Shown here piece by piece: positions 51,603-58,753 of a stretch of DNA of 64,000 nucleotides. Position 1 is the first letter of the stretch, and each line of letters starts with the position of its first letter. The notes beneath the pieces are model-generated. The model did no database searches. It was not told the DNA's origin and saw nothing but the letters and a program-made list of their open reading frames with translations. Source of the DNA: Flavobacterium sharifuzzamanii (GTDB lineage Bacteria; Bacteroidota; Bacteroidia; Flavobacteriales; Flavobacteriaceae); assembly GCF_003254585.1 (NCBI RefSeq), contig NZ_QJGZ01000037.1, forward strand, positions 186,001 to 250,000, in the 5' to 3' direction. A program made the position numbers and the translations under genes.

Positions 51603-51761
51603 GGGCGTGACCGTACCGATATAAGAAGGCAAATATACTTTGCGCATATACGCCTTCTTATATCGGTACGGTCGGGCTATCCGCGCTACTTTGGTAGCTA
51701 GCTCCTATCCCTCACGCAGTTTGTGCGAATAAACCTGACAGGGTTTTAAAACCTGTCAGGT
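51603..51761. repeat. Interspersed repeat GGGCGTGACC...GGTCGGGCTATCCGCGCTAC plus CCTGACAGG hairpin
   Basis: The core is a perfect 22-base inverted repeat (51609-51630 and 51652-51673, GACCGTACCGATATAAGAAG...), followed by GGGCTATCCGCGCTAC, GGTAGCTAGCTCCTATCCCTCACGC, and a separate small hairpin CCTGACAGG...CCTGTCAGG (51733-51760). I recognise the GGGCGTG...CTATCCCTCACGC frame as a repeat family of Flavobacterium intergenic DNA; the stem-loop between GGGCGTG and CGGGCTATCC varies between copies. Confidence 0.75.
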
Positions 51762-51790
51762 CCTGTTGAAATAAAAAACCACTTTTTTAT

Positions 51791-51819
51791 TTGCCAATTC
51801 AAAATAAATAATAACTTTG
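51791..51819 (+). promoter_or_regulatory. Promoter of the membrane-protein/regulator operon
   Basis: TTG, 18 bases, then TAACTTTG. The ATG at 51822 lies where transcription would start, so translation should begin at the ATG at 51840. Confidence 0.75.
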
Positions 51820-51839
51820 TAATGCAAAGTACTTTAATT

Positions 51840-52454
51840 ATGAATCAAAAGCACCAAGAAGATTTAGCACATATTCGTTCCATGATGGAGCGCTCTTCAA
51901 GATTTATATCGTTAAGCGGACTTTCAGGAGTTTTCGCTGGTCTTTCAGCTTTAATTGGTGGAATCTATGTATACCAGTTGTTCAAGGCAAATGGAATGGA
52001 TTATTTAACCGACGAGCATAGATTGTATACTGCCAATTTAGTTTCAGAATTATTCTGGATAGGTATTGGAATTTTAGTTTGTGCATTTGCATTCGGAATT
52101 TTTTTTACCATTAGAAAAAGCCGAAAATACAATTTGCCAATTTGGACATCTGCGACTAAGAAAATGCTTTTCAATTTGACTGTTCCGCTTTTTGCGGGAG
52201 GAGTTTTCTGTCTGGCTTTAATGTATCACGGATACTTCGGATTGGTTGCACCATCTACTTTGCTATTTTATGGTTTAGCACTTATTAATGCAGAAAAATA
52301 TACTTTTTCTGATGTGAAATATTTAGGTTTCTGCGAACTTTGTTTAGGATTAATTGCTCTTTTCTATATCGGGTATGGATTGATTTTCTGGATTCTTGGA
52401 TTTGGAATTCTACATATTTTATACGGATTAGTAATGTTCAAAAAATATAAATAA
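51840..52454 (+). CDS. Integral membrane protein of unknown function
   Basis: About 204 residues from the ATG at 51840 (MNQKHQEDLAHIRSMMERSS). Five or so membrane segments follow a cytoplasmic helix: FAGLSALIGGIYVYQLF, ELFWIGIGILVCAFAFGIFF, LTVPLFAGGVFCLALMY, a central LVAPSTLLFYGLALINA and FWILGFGILHILYGLVMF. The amphipathic N-terminal helix before the first segment is common in flavobacterial membrane proteins of this type. It is the first gene of a three-gene unit with a winged-helix regulator 4 bases downstream and a second membrane protein. I do not know its function. Confidence 0.7.
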   Translation: MNQKHQEDLAHIRSMMERSSRFISLSGLSGVFAGLSALIGGIYVYQLFKANGMDYLTDEHRLYTANLVSELFWIGIGILVCAFAFGIFFTIRKSRKYNLPIWTSATKKMLFNLTVPLFAGGVFCLALMYHGYFGLVAPSTLLFYGLALINAEKYTFSDVKYLGFCELCLGLIALFYIGYGLIFWILGFGILHILYGLVMFKKYK

Positions 52455-52458
52455 TTGA

Positions 52459-52749
52459 ATGGGAATTATTGATAAGCTAAATAAAGATTTCGAAAGCCGT
52501 GTCAGACTGGGTATCATGTCCGTTCTGATGGTTAACGACTGGGTAGATTTTACCGAGATGAAAACGCTTTTGAATATCACTGATGGTAATTTGGCAAGTC
52601 ATTCTTCTGCATTGGAGAAATCTGAATATATCGAAATTAAGAAAGAATTTGTGGGCAAAAAGCCGAAAACATCTTATCAGGTAACACCGCTAGGCCGCGC
52701 GGCGTTCAAAGAACACCTTTCTTACCTCGAAAAATTAATGAAATCTTAG
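52459..52749 (+). CDS. Winged-helix transcriptional regulator (ArsR/MarR-like, HTH_34 type)
   Basis: A 96-residue DNA-binding protein. Features: a helix start DKLNKDFESRVRLGIMSVLM, then VDFTEMKTLLNITDGNLASH as the recognition helix-turn-helix, a wing KKEFVGKKPKTSYQVTPLG, and a final dimerisation helix. This arrangement (no metal site, TPLGRAAFKEHL ending) matches the compact HTH_34 family, often encoded next to membrane proteins in Bacteroidota. It is encoded 4 bases after the membrane protein gene, so it is likely to regulate that operon (inference). Confidence 0.87.
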   Translation: MGIIDKLNKDFESRVRLGIMSVLMVNDWVDFTEMKTLLNITDGNLASHSSALEKSEYIEIKKEFVGKKPKTSYQVTPLGRAAFKEHLSYLEKLMKS

Positions 52750-52808
52750 AATCTAAAATTTTTTATCTAAAAACTTTGAATTACAAAGTACTTTTAAAAA
52801 CTGAAATC

Positions 52809-54197
52809 ATGAAAAAACATCAAATTATCTTGGCATGTACAGCGGTTTTCATACTGCTTTTTTACAACGAATCTGTCGGAATCAATATTTCTATTTTCGG
52901 CGTTGTTCTTACACTATTGATTAGCTATTTTTTTCAAGAAAAGCTTGTAGACAGATCACATCTTATTTTAGTAATGACATCTATTTTGTCTTGTTTTGCT
53001 TTTGCCTGGTACGGAGATGCAGCATCATTCTTTGCTTTAGCTTTATCAATTCTATTTTTACAATTTAAAACTCAAGATGGGGAACTCAAAACGATACAAA
53101 TCTTTCCATTAATAATTTTAAACGGATTTGCATCAATAGGACGTATTTTTCTTTTCAGCCAATGGCTTCCTGAGCGAAAAATCCACAACGATTTTGCTAA
53201 AAAATTAGTGGCGTTTGTAGTTATTCCAGTAATATTTTTAGGATTGTTCTTCATCGTTTATTCTTTCGGGAGCGATCATTTCTCTTCATTATTTACAGAT
53301 TATGAATTAGATATCAATTTACCGCAATTAATTGCAATGTGCATTTTAGGATTTTATATTTCGTTCAGTTTTTGGAATTATTGGGTTCCGGATGCTTGTT
53401 ACGAATTCAATCCGAAGCTAAACAATGATTTCAGTAATATTTCTGAAGTCAAAAATCAAAGCACATTTTCATTTCTTGATTTGGACTTCGAAAGAAAAAG
53501 TGGAGAAATTACATTATTTCTGCTAAACATCATGCTTTTAGTTTTTATTGGAACTTACAATTATGAGCAATTTTTTGAAGTTGTAGAAAAAACAAATTTA
53601 AGTGCAGATACTCACGAACGTGTAAATGCTGTTATTTTTTCAATCTTAATGGCTGTTGGCGTAATTTTATTTTACTTTAAAGGCGGATTTAATTTTGACG
53701 AGAAAGCTAAATCTTTAAAAAACTTGGCTAAAGTTTGGCTTGCCCTAAACGTAATTTTAATTGTAAGTGCTATGATTAAGAATACAGAATATGTTTCTTT
53801 TTATGGTTTAACCTATAAACGTCTTGGAGTTTATGCTTTTTTAATCTTGGCTATTATCGGTTTAGCAGTTTCATTTCAGAAAATCAGAAAACAAAAAACC
53901 AATGCTTATCTTTTCAACCAGATGGTTTGGTATTTTTATGGAACAATTCTTTTATGCAGTTATGTGAACTGGGGAAGTTTAGTGACTAATTATAATATTT
54001 CTGTGAACAAAGGAGTTGAGCCTGTTTTTTTAAGTGGTTTGAATTTTAATGATGATATCCGTCGTGAATATTTAAAGCAAAATAATTTAGATGGGAAATA
54101 TGCAGAAGCAGTAAGAGAAGAATTGATTTTAAATTATCAAAAATCAAGTTTTTTATCCAAAGCCTTGTATTATGAGTTTTTGGATAAAAAGAAATAA
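52809..54197 (+). CDS. Polytopic membrane protein, DUF4153/DUF4173-like
   Basis: From the ATG at 52809 (MKKHQIILACTAVFILLFYN) about 462 residues; an in-frame TTG at 52776 would add 11 residues and is less convincing. About ten membrane helices are visible, with conserved-looking loops such as THERVNAVIFSILMAVGVIL and YGLTYKRLGVYAFLILAIIG, characteristic of the DUF4153/DUF4173 group, followed by a hydrophilic C-terminal extension (about residues 400-462). The family has no assigned function. It is the third gene of the regulator operon and ends at a bidirectional terminator. Confidence 0.75.
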   Translation: MKKHQIILACTAVFILLFYNESVGINISIFGVVLTLLISYFFQEKLVDRSHLILVMTSILSCFAFAWYGDAASFFALALSILFLQFKTQDGELKTIQIFPLIILNGFASIGRIFLFSQWLPERKIHNDFAKKLVAFVVIPVIFLGLFFIVYSFGSDHFSSLFTDYELDINLPQLIAMCILGFYISFSFWNYWVPDACYEFNPKLNNDFSNISEVKNQSTFSFLDLDFERKSGEITLFLLNIMLLVFIGTYNYEQFFEVVEKTNLSADTHERVNAVIFSILMAVGVILFYFKGGFNFDEKAKSLKNLAKVWLALNVILIVSAMIKNTEYVSFYGLTYKRLGVYAFLILAIIGLAVSFQKIRKQKTNAYLFNQMVWYFYGTILLCSYVNWGSLVTNYNISVNKGVEPVFLSGLNFNDDIRREYLKQNNLDGKYAEAVREELILNYQKSSFLSKALYYEFLDKKK

Positions 54198-54200
54198 CAA

Positions 54201-54228
54201 AAAATCCCATTCAAACGAATGGGATTTT
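54201..54228. terminator. Bidirectional terminator
   Basis: AAAATCCCATTC, a 4-base loop and GAATGGGATTTT between convergent genes. Confidence 0.88.
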
Positions 54229-54230
54229 CT

Positions 54231-55064
54231 TTATTTATTATCACCTCTTTTTTTAAATCGAGGATCATGTTTTGAGATAAAGTTTTTTCTTCTAGTTGGA
54301 GTTGCACTTGAAGCTGAACTTTCTGCTTTAGGAAAACTTGCTTCTTCCGTTTTACTAGAAGGCTCAATTAATTGATTCAGCTCTTTTATTTCAGCATCTG
54401 TTAGATCTCTGTATCTTCCAACAGGAACATCCAAAGAAATATTGATTATTCTGATGCGTTTTAAGGCTGTTACTTCATAACCCAAGTATTCAGACATTCT
54501 TCTGATCTGACGGTTTAATCCTTGCGTTAAAATGATCTTGAAAGTGAATTTGCTAATTTGTTCTACTTTACATTTTTTAGTAACCGTATCGAGAATCGGA
54601 ACACCATTTCCCATACGCTGAATAAAACGTTCTGTAATAGGTTTGTTTACTGTAACGGTATATTCTTTTTCGTGGTTATTTCTAGCACGAAGAATTTTGT
54701 TTACAATATCTCCGTCATTAGTCATAAAAATCAATCCTTCACTGGCTTTATCCAATCTTCCAATTGGAAAAATACGTTTTGGATAATTTATATAATCAAC
54801 GATATTATTTTTTACTTCAAGATTGGTCGTACATTCAATTCCGACAGGTTTATTGAAAGCTAGATAAACCATTTTTTCGTTTTTCTCTACGATTAATTTG
54901 CCATTAATACGTATTTCATCATCTGGCGAAACTTTAGTTCCCATTTCCGCCACAGCGCCATTTATTGTTACGCGTCCTTCTTCAATTAATTTATCAGCTT
55001 CACGACGAGAACAATATCCCGTTTCACCAATAAATTTATTGAGACGTTTTAAATTTTCTTCCAT
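54231..55064 (-). CDS. rluF: 23S rRNA pseudouridine synthase RluF-like
   Basis: A 277-residue RsuA/RluB-type pseudouridine synthase. An N-terminal S4 RNA-binding domain ([20 protein letters not shown]) is followed by the catalytic domain with [10 protein letters not shown] (the catalytic aspartate in GRLDK) and [28 protein letters not shown] resembles RluF, which modifies U2604 of 23S rRNA, more than RsuA. After the domain ends near residue 235 there is a Ser/Ala-rich tail and a basic end, [20 protein letters not shown], which is extra compared with E. coli RluF and may contact rRNA. Confidence 0.88.
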   Translation of the reverse strand: MEENLKRLNKFIGETGYCSRREADKLIEEGRVTINGAVAEMGTKVSPDDEIRINGKLIVEKNEKMVYLAFNKPVGIECTTNLEVKNNIVDYINYPKRIFPIGRLDKASEGLIFMTNDGDIVNKILRARNNHEKEYTVTVNKPITERFIQRMGNGVPILDTVTKKCKVEQISKFTFKIILTQGLNRQIRRMSEYLGYEVTALKRIRIINISLDVPVGRYRDLTDAEIKELNQLIEPSSKTEEASFPKAESSASSATPTRRKNFISKHDPRFKKRGDNK

Positions 55065-55151
55065 ACTGCAAAAGTAGACAAAAGTTTAGACATCTTGGAA
55101 TTTTAGATTTCAGACTTTAGATTATTGGGTTGTTTTGAATTTCATGCTGTT

Positions 55152-55252
55152 TTGTCATCTGAGGAACGAAGGATCACACTCGTAACTCGACAAAGATTGG
55201 CGATTTTGATTGTGGAGTTTCTTGTATGATCCTTCGTTCCTCAGGATGACAA
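55152..55252. repeat. Interspersed inverted repeat, GAGGAACGAAGGATC family
   Basis: The left arm begins at 55152 (TTGTCATCTGAGGAACGAAG...) and the right arm, 55227-55252, is its complement except for one extra base; the loop of about 50 bases holds ACTCGTAACTCGACAAAGATTG. Copies of the motif TTGTCATCCTGAGGAACGAA are typical of Flavobacterium intergenic DNA. It lies between rluF and the ABM gene. Confidence 0.8.
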
Positions 55253-55290
55253 GTTTGTGTAAAACCTTTGTCTCTTTTTACCCGTGAATC

Positions 55291-55635
55291 TTAAGAATGA
55301 AATTCAGAACTATCACTCGGAGTTTCTTTTCTGTCAAACATTCCGTAGTCACGAACTACAGTTGCAATTCTTAAATGATAATCTTTAAAGACTTCATTTC
55401 GGCCTTTTGCTTGTGCGGCACGATGCATTTCAAGATTTCGCCATTGCTGAATACTTTCTTCATCTCTCCAAAAAGATAAAGACAAAATTTTTCCAGGATC
55501 AGCTAAACTCTGAAATCTTTCTATCGAAATAAAACCATCAATGTGACTTAATTCGGGTTTTAGGTTTGCAGCAATATCTAGATATTCTTCTTTTTTTCCT
55601 TCGTTAGGAATGACTTCAAAAATTACAGCGATCAT
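55291..55635 (-). CDS. Antibiotic biosynthesis monooxygenase (ABM) family protein
   Basis: A 114-residue ferredoxin-like-fold protein. The sequence opens MIAVIFEVIPNEGKKEEYLD, has GFISIERFQSLADPGKILSL, then SFWRDEESIQQWRNLEMH and HRAAQAKGRNEVF, the usual order of the ABM domain with the W/H residues near its substrate pocket. Members include heme-degrading and quinol monooxygenases; the heme-binding asparagine of IsdG is not evident, so the reaction is not known. It lies 83 bases downstream of an alpha/beta hydrolase gene on the same strand. Confidence 0.85.
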   Translation of the reverse strand: MIAVIFEVIPNEGKKEEYLDIAANLKPELSHIDGFISIERFQSLADPGKILSLSFWRDEESIQQWRNLEMHRAAQAKGRNEVFKDYHLRIATVVRDYGMFDRKETPSDSSEFHS

Positions 55636-55718
55636 CTTTTTGAGTTATGAATTATGAGTTATGAATTATAAGTGAAATAAAAAAAGCTTTGTTCCTTTGG
55701 ATCTTTGTCACTTTGTGC

Positions 55719-56579
55719 CTAAGAGCTTTGCTCGCTAAACAAAAACTCAATCACTTTATCATACAATTCATCATCATGCATTCCGTGGCCTAAACCACTG
55801 GTTTCAATAAACTGGCTATTTTTCCAATTGCTTGCTATTTTTTGCCCTTCGGCGAAAGCCACAATTTTATCAGAAGTATCATGAGCAATAAATCCAGGAA
55901 TAGTGAATTGAGATGCAAATTTTTGTCCTGAAAAATCTTCTAGTTTAAAGTTGAAACGATTTATGAATTTAGTTTCTAGAAGCGGAAGCATTTTTCTGTT
56001 CAAACTCAGCATTGAGATATAGTTATCGATCAAAGTTTTTAAATCAGAAGGAGCGCCAAGAATAACCATTTTGTTGATGCTGGTATTCGGAAACAAATAT
56101 TGATGGTAGACACATGCGGCACCGCCGATAGAATGTCCAATAATAATTTCTGGCTGATATTTCTCAACTGCTTTATTGATAAATTCAGCGTAAAGCGGAA
56201 CATTAAATTCTTTTCCGCTGCTTTGTCCATGAGCAGGAGCATCAATTGCAATAATGGTACTTCCTGATTTTTGAAGATGTGGTAAAGTTTTTTTCCAGCG
56301 CGAAGCATTGCTTTCCCAGCCGTGAACCAAAAGTATCTTGGTCTGATTTCCTTTCCAAATGTAAGTTTGAAAATGGTGTTCGTTATGATGAAACGTTTCT
56401 GTTTCTGTATGTCTCAAAACTTTTGGTAGCTCTTCTTTTTTTAATCGGCCAATTCTAGGCTGGCTAAAAAGAGCATAAGAAAGTTCCATAGCTTTTTGCG
56501 GACGAACATAACTCAAAAAATTAATGTAAGATCCAACTGATTTTAATGTGATGAACCGAATTCCTTTTTTAATTCCCAA
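55719..56579 (-). CDS. Alpha/beta hydrolase
   Basis: A 286-residue serine hydrolase, cytoplasmic, no signal peptide. The oxyanion motif is LVHGWESNASRW, the nucleophile S150 in IIGHSIGGAA, an acidic residue in IAHDTSDKIVA and the histidine in GLGHGMHDDE. The N-terminal 60 residues form a helical cap (MELSYALFSQPRIGRLKK). The substrate cannot be told; esterase or thioesterase activity is likely. It is upstream of the ABM gene and separated from the next gene by an interspersed repeat. Confidence 0.87.
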   Translation of the reverse strand: MGIKKGIRFITLKSVGSYINFLSYVRPQKAMELSYALFSQPRIGRLKKEELPKVLRHTETETFHHNEHHFQTYIWKGNQTKILLVHGWESNASRWKKTLPHLQKSGSTIIAIDAPAHGQSSGKEFNVPLYAEFINKAVEKYQPEIIIGHSIGGAACVYHQYLFPNTSINKMVILGAPSDLKTLIDNYISMLSLNRKMLPLLETKFINRFNFKLEDFSGQKFASQFTIPGFIAHDTSDKIVAFAEGQKIASNWKNSQFIETSGLGHGMHDDELYDKVIEFLFSEQSS

Positions 56580-56612
56580 AACTTAAATTTTTTCTAAAGG
56601 TAAAAAAAGGTC

Positions 56613-56702
56613 TGCCACGAATTACACAAATGACCACGAATTTTTATTCTCAGCATTATAGATTAAAAAAATAATTTGTGCAAATTCGTGGAATTAGTGG
56701 CA
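56613..56702. repeat. Interspersed repeat, GCCACGAATTA family, second copy
   Basis: GCCACGAATTACAC near the left end and GAATTAGTGGC at the right end are complementary over most of their length, with GACCACGAATTTTTATT and CAAATTCGTG as a second internal pairing. It is a relative of the repeat at 3284-3360, in an intergenic position between two minus-strand genes. Confidence 0.7.
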
Positions 56703-56720
56703 AAAATAAACGCAAAAAAA

Positions 56721-56743
56721 AAGTCCCGATTTAATCGGGACTT
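56721..56743 (-). terminator. Terminator of the coiled-coil/Nif3 unit
   Basis: AAGTCCCGA, a 5-base loop and TCGGGACTT, followed on the minus strand by TTTTTTTT. Confidence 0.88.
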
Positions 56744-56749
56744 TGATAT

Positions 56750-57529
56750 TTAGAATTTTGCGAACAATTGTTCCATTTTTTCTTTTTCTTCTTCAGCTAA
56801 TTGTGTATCAACTAAGATTCTTCCAGAGTGCTCATCTGTGATGATTTTCTTTCTAGAAGCAATTTCAACCTGTGTTTGTGGTGGAATTGTAAAGAAAGAT
56901 CCAGCAGAAGCTCCTCTTTCGATAGAAACTACAGCCAATCCGTTACGAACACTGCTTCTGATTCTGTTGTAAGCAGCTAATAATCTGTCTTCGATTTGTG
57001 CAGCATACTCAGCAGATTTCTCTGTTAAGAAAGTTTCTTCTTTCTGAGTTTCAGCCATAATAGCATCTAATTCAGATTTTTTATGTTTTAAATGAGAGCT
57101 TTTAGCATCAAGTTTTTCTTTTAAGTTAGAAATAACTTCTTTTTTGTGCTCAATAGAAGCTTTCATTTCTTTGATTTGCTTTTCAGCCAATTGAATTTCT
57201 AATTCCTGAAATTCAACTTCTTTTGTCAAAGAATTAAATTCTCTGTTGTTACGTACTGATTCTTGTTGTTTTGTGTACTTTTTAATCACCTCTTTATGCT
57301 CCTCAATAGCAATTTTCTTTGCTTTGATTTGCTCCTCAATTACTTCAAGTTCACCTTTCAGTTTCTCTGAACGAGTGCTCAAACCTGCAACTTCATCTTC
57401 TAAATCTTCAACCTCTAAAGGAAGTTCTCCTCTAACGTTTCTGATTTCGTCAATTCTAGAGTCAATAAGCTGTAAGTCGTATATTGCTCTTAACTTGTCC
57501 TCAACACTTAATTCTTTCGTATTCGTCAT
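56750..57529 (-). CDS. Coiled-coil protein of the C4-type zinc-ribbon (zf-RING_7) family, with the cysteines lost
   Basis: A 259-residue protein. Residues about 30-180 are a long coiled coil (heptads in EELEVIEEQIKAKKIAIEE and KEVISNLKEKL regions). The C-terminal domain keeps the family frame NGLAVVSIERGASAGSFFTI, then PPQTQVEIASRKKIITDEHS and GRILV, but the four zinc cysteines expected at VCSGC and CENCGRIL are replaced by ASAGS and DEHSGRIL. So the fold is likely kept without zinc. Family members are linked to tRNA or translation-related functions without firm proof. It is 3 bases from the Nif3 gene, upstream in the same unit. Confidence 0.85.
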   Translation of the reverse strand: MTNTKELSVEDKLRAIYDLQLIDSRIDEIRNVRGELPLEVEDLEDEVAGLSTRSEKLKGELEVIEEQIKAKKIAIEEHKEVIKKYTKQQESVRNNREFNSLTKEVEFQELEIQLAEKQIKEMKASIEHKKEVISNLKEKLDAKSSHLKHKKSELDAIMAETQKEETFLTEKSAEYAAQIEDRLLAAYNRIRSSVRNGLAVVSIERGASAGSFFTIPPQTQVEIASRKKIITDEHSGRILVDTQLAEEEKEKMEQLFAKF

Positions 57530-57532
57530 ATT

Positions 57533-58627
57533 TTATAAGTACTTAACTGGATTTGTATTTTCTTCCGATAAAATGATTGCAAAATTAAGAATTTTTTTTC
57601 GAAGATAATCAACAATATAATTTTTTGTATAGCGTTCGCTCTCAAAATGACCAATATCTGCCAAAAGTAACTTGTTTTCAGCTTCATAAAACTGGTGATA
57701 CTTCAAATCAGCAGTCAAAAATGCATCTGCTCCAGCACTTATTGCGTTTCTAATTGCAAAACTTCCAGAACCTCCTAACACAGCGACTTTTTTTATTTTT
57801 TTGCCTAAAAAAGCAGAATGACGAATTCCTTCAGCGATCATTTTGTCTTTTACAAAATGAAGAAAGTCCTTTTCGTCCATTTCAGTTTCAAATTCACCAA
57901 TCATTCCTAAACCAATATTTTGGTGTAAATTTTCGAGATTGTAAATTTCGTAAGCTACTTCTTCGTAAATATGATTGGCAAAAAGTGCCTTTAAAATGCG
58001 AGATTGCAAGTGTTTTTCAAAAGTAACTTCAATTTTTATTTCCTGAGTTTCGGTTAGTTCATGACGTTCACCAATTACGGGATTACTTTCAGAGTTTCCT
58101 TTGTAAGTTCCAGTTCCCTCTGAGTTAAAACTGCAATTATCATAGTTGCCAATTGTTCCTGCGCCAGCTTCAAATAACGCCTTACGAACTTTATCTGCAT
58201 TATCTGGAATGGTATAAGTAATTAGTTTTTGAATGAAATTCTGTTTTGGGACTAAAACTTTGGTATTCACTAAACCTAATGCATCACAGAAAATTTTATT
58301 TACACCTTGCGAATGATTGTCAAGCGCTGTGTGAACTGCAAAAATGGCAATGTCGTTTTTAATTGCTTTTAAAATTGCTCGTTCAACATAATTTTTACCG
58401 GTGATTTTTTTAATTCCAGAAAATAAAATTGGATGAAAACAAACTACCAGATTACAGTTTTTTGCAACAGCTTCATCAATTACATTTTCTAGTGCATCAT
58501 GACAAACTAAAACGCCAGTGCTTTCGGTTTCCGAATTGCCAACTAAGAGCCCAACGTTGTCAAAATCTTCGGCGTAAGCCAAAGGTGACATTTCTTCAAG
58601 AACTGCTATTATTTCTTTAATTTTCAT
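57533..58627 (-). CDS. Nif3-like dinuclear-metal-centre protein (YbgI/YqfO family)
   Basis: A 364-residue protein. The Nif3 signature stretches are AEDFDNVGLLVG, VVCFHPILFSGIKKI, VHTALDNHSQGVN and the C-terminal ADIGHFESER. An insert of about 100 residues (residues 130-235, with ITYTIPDNADKVRKALFEAG) is a PII-like/CutA-like domain found in the YqfO subgroup. The canonical HHP metal motif reads FHP here, so one of the five expected metal ligands is missing while the others (H, D, H, E) remain. Toroidal hexamers; GTP cyclohydrolase and hydrolase roles have been suggested for the family. Operon with the coiled-coil gene. Confidence 0.87.
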   Translation of the reverse strand: MKIKEIIAVLEEMSPLAYAEDFDNVGLLVGNSETESTGVLVCHDALENVIDEAVAKNCNLVVCFHPILFSGIKKITGKNYVERAILKAIKNDIAIFAVHTALDNHSQGVNKIFCDALGLVNTKVLVPKQNFIQKLITYTIPDNADKVRKALFEAGAGTIGNYDNCSFNSEGTGTYKGNSESNPVIGERHELTETQEIKIEVTFEKHLQSRILKALFANHIYEEVAYEIYNLENLHQNIGLGMIGEFETEMDEKDFLHFVKDKMIAEGIRHSAFLGKKIKKVAVLGGSGSFAIRNAISAGADAFLTADLKYHQFYEAENKLLLADIGHFESERYTKNYIVDYLRKKILNFAIILSEENTNPVKYL

Positions 58628-58753
58628 TGGTGTTTCAAAAGGTTAAAGTGAATAACAAAAGTAATCCAAATTCTAAACTATTACAATCAAAGAAAGAATG
58701 TCATTGTTGTTAATTGCAATTTCTTTTAAACTTTAGTTTTGAATTATTTTCGA

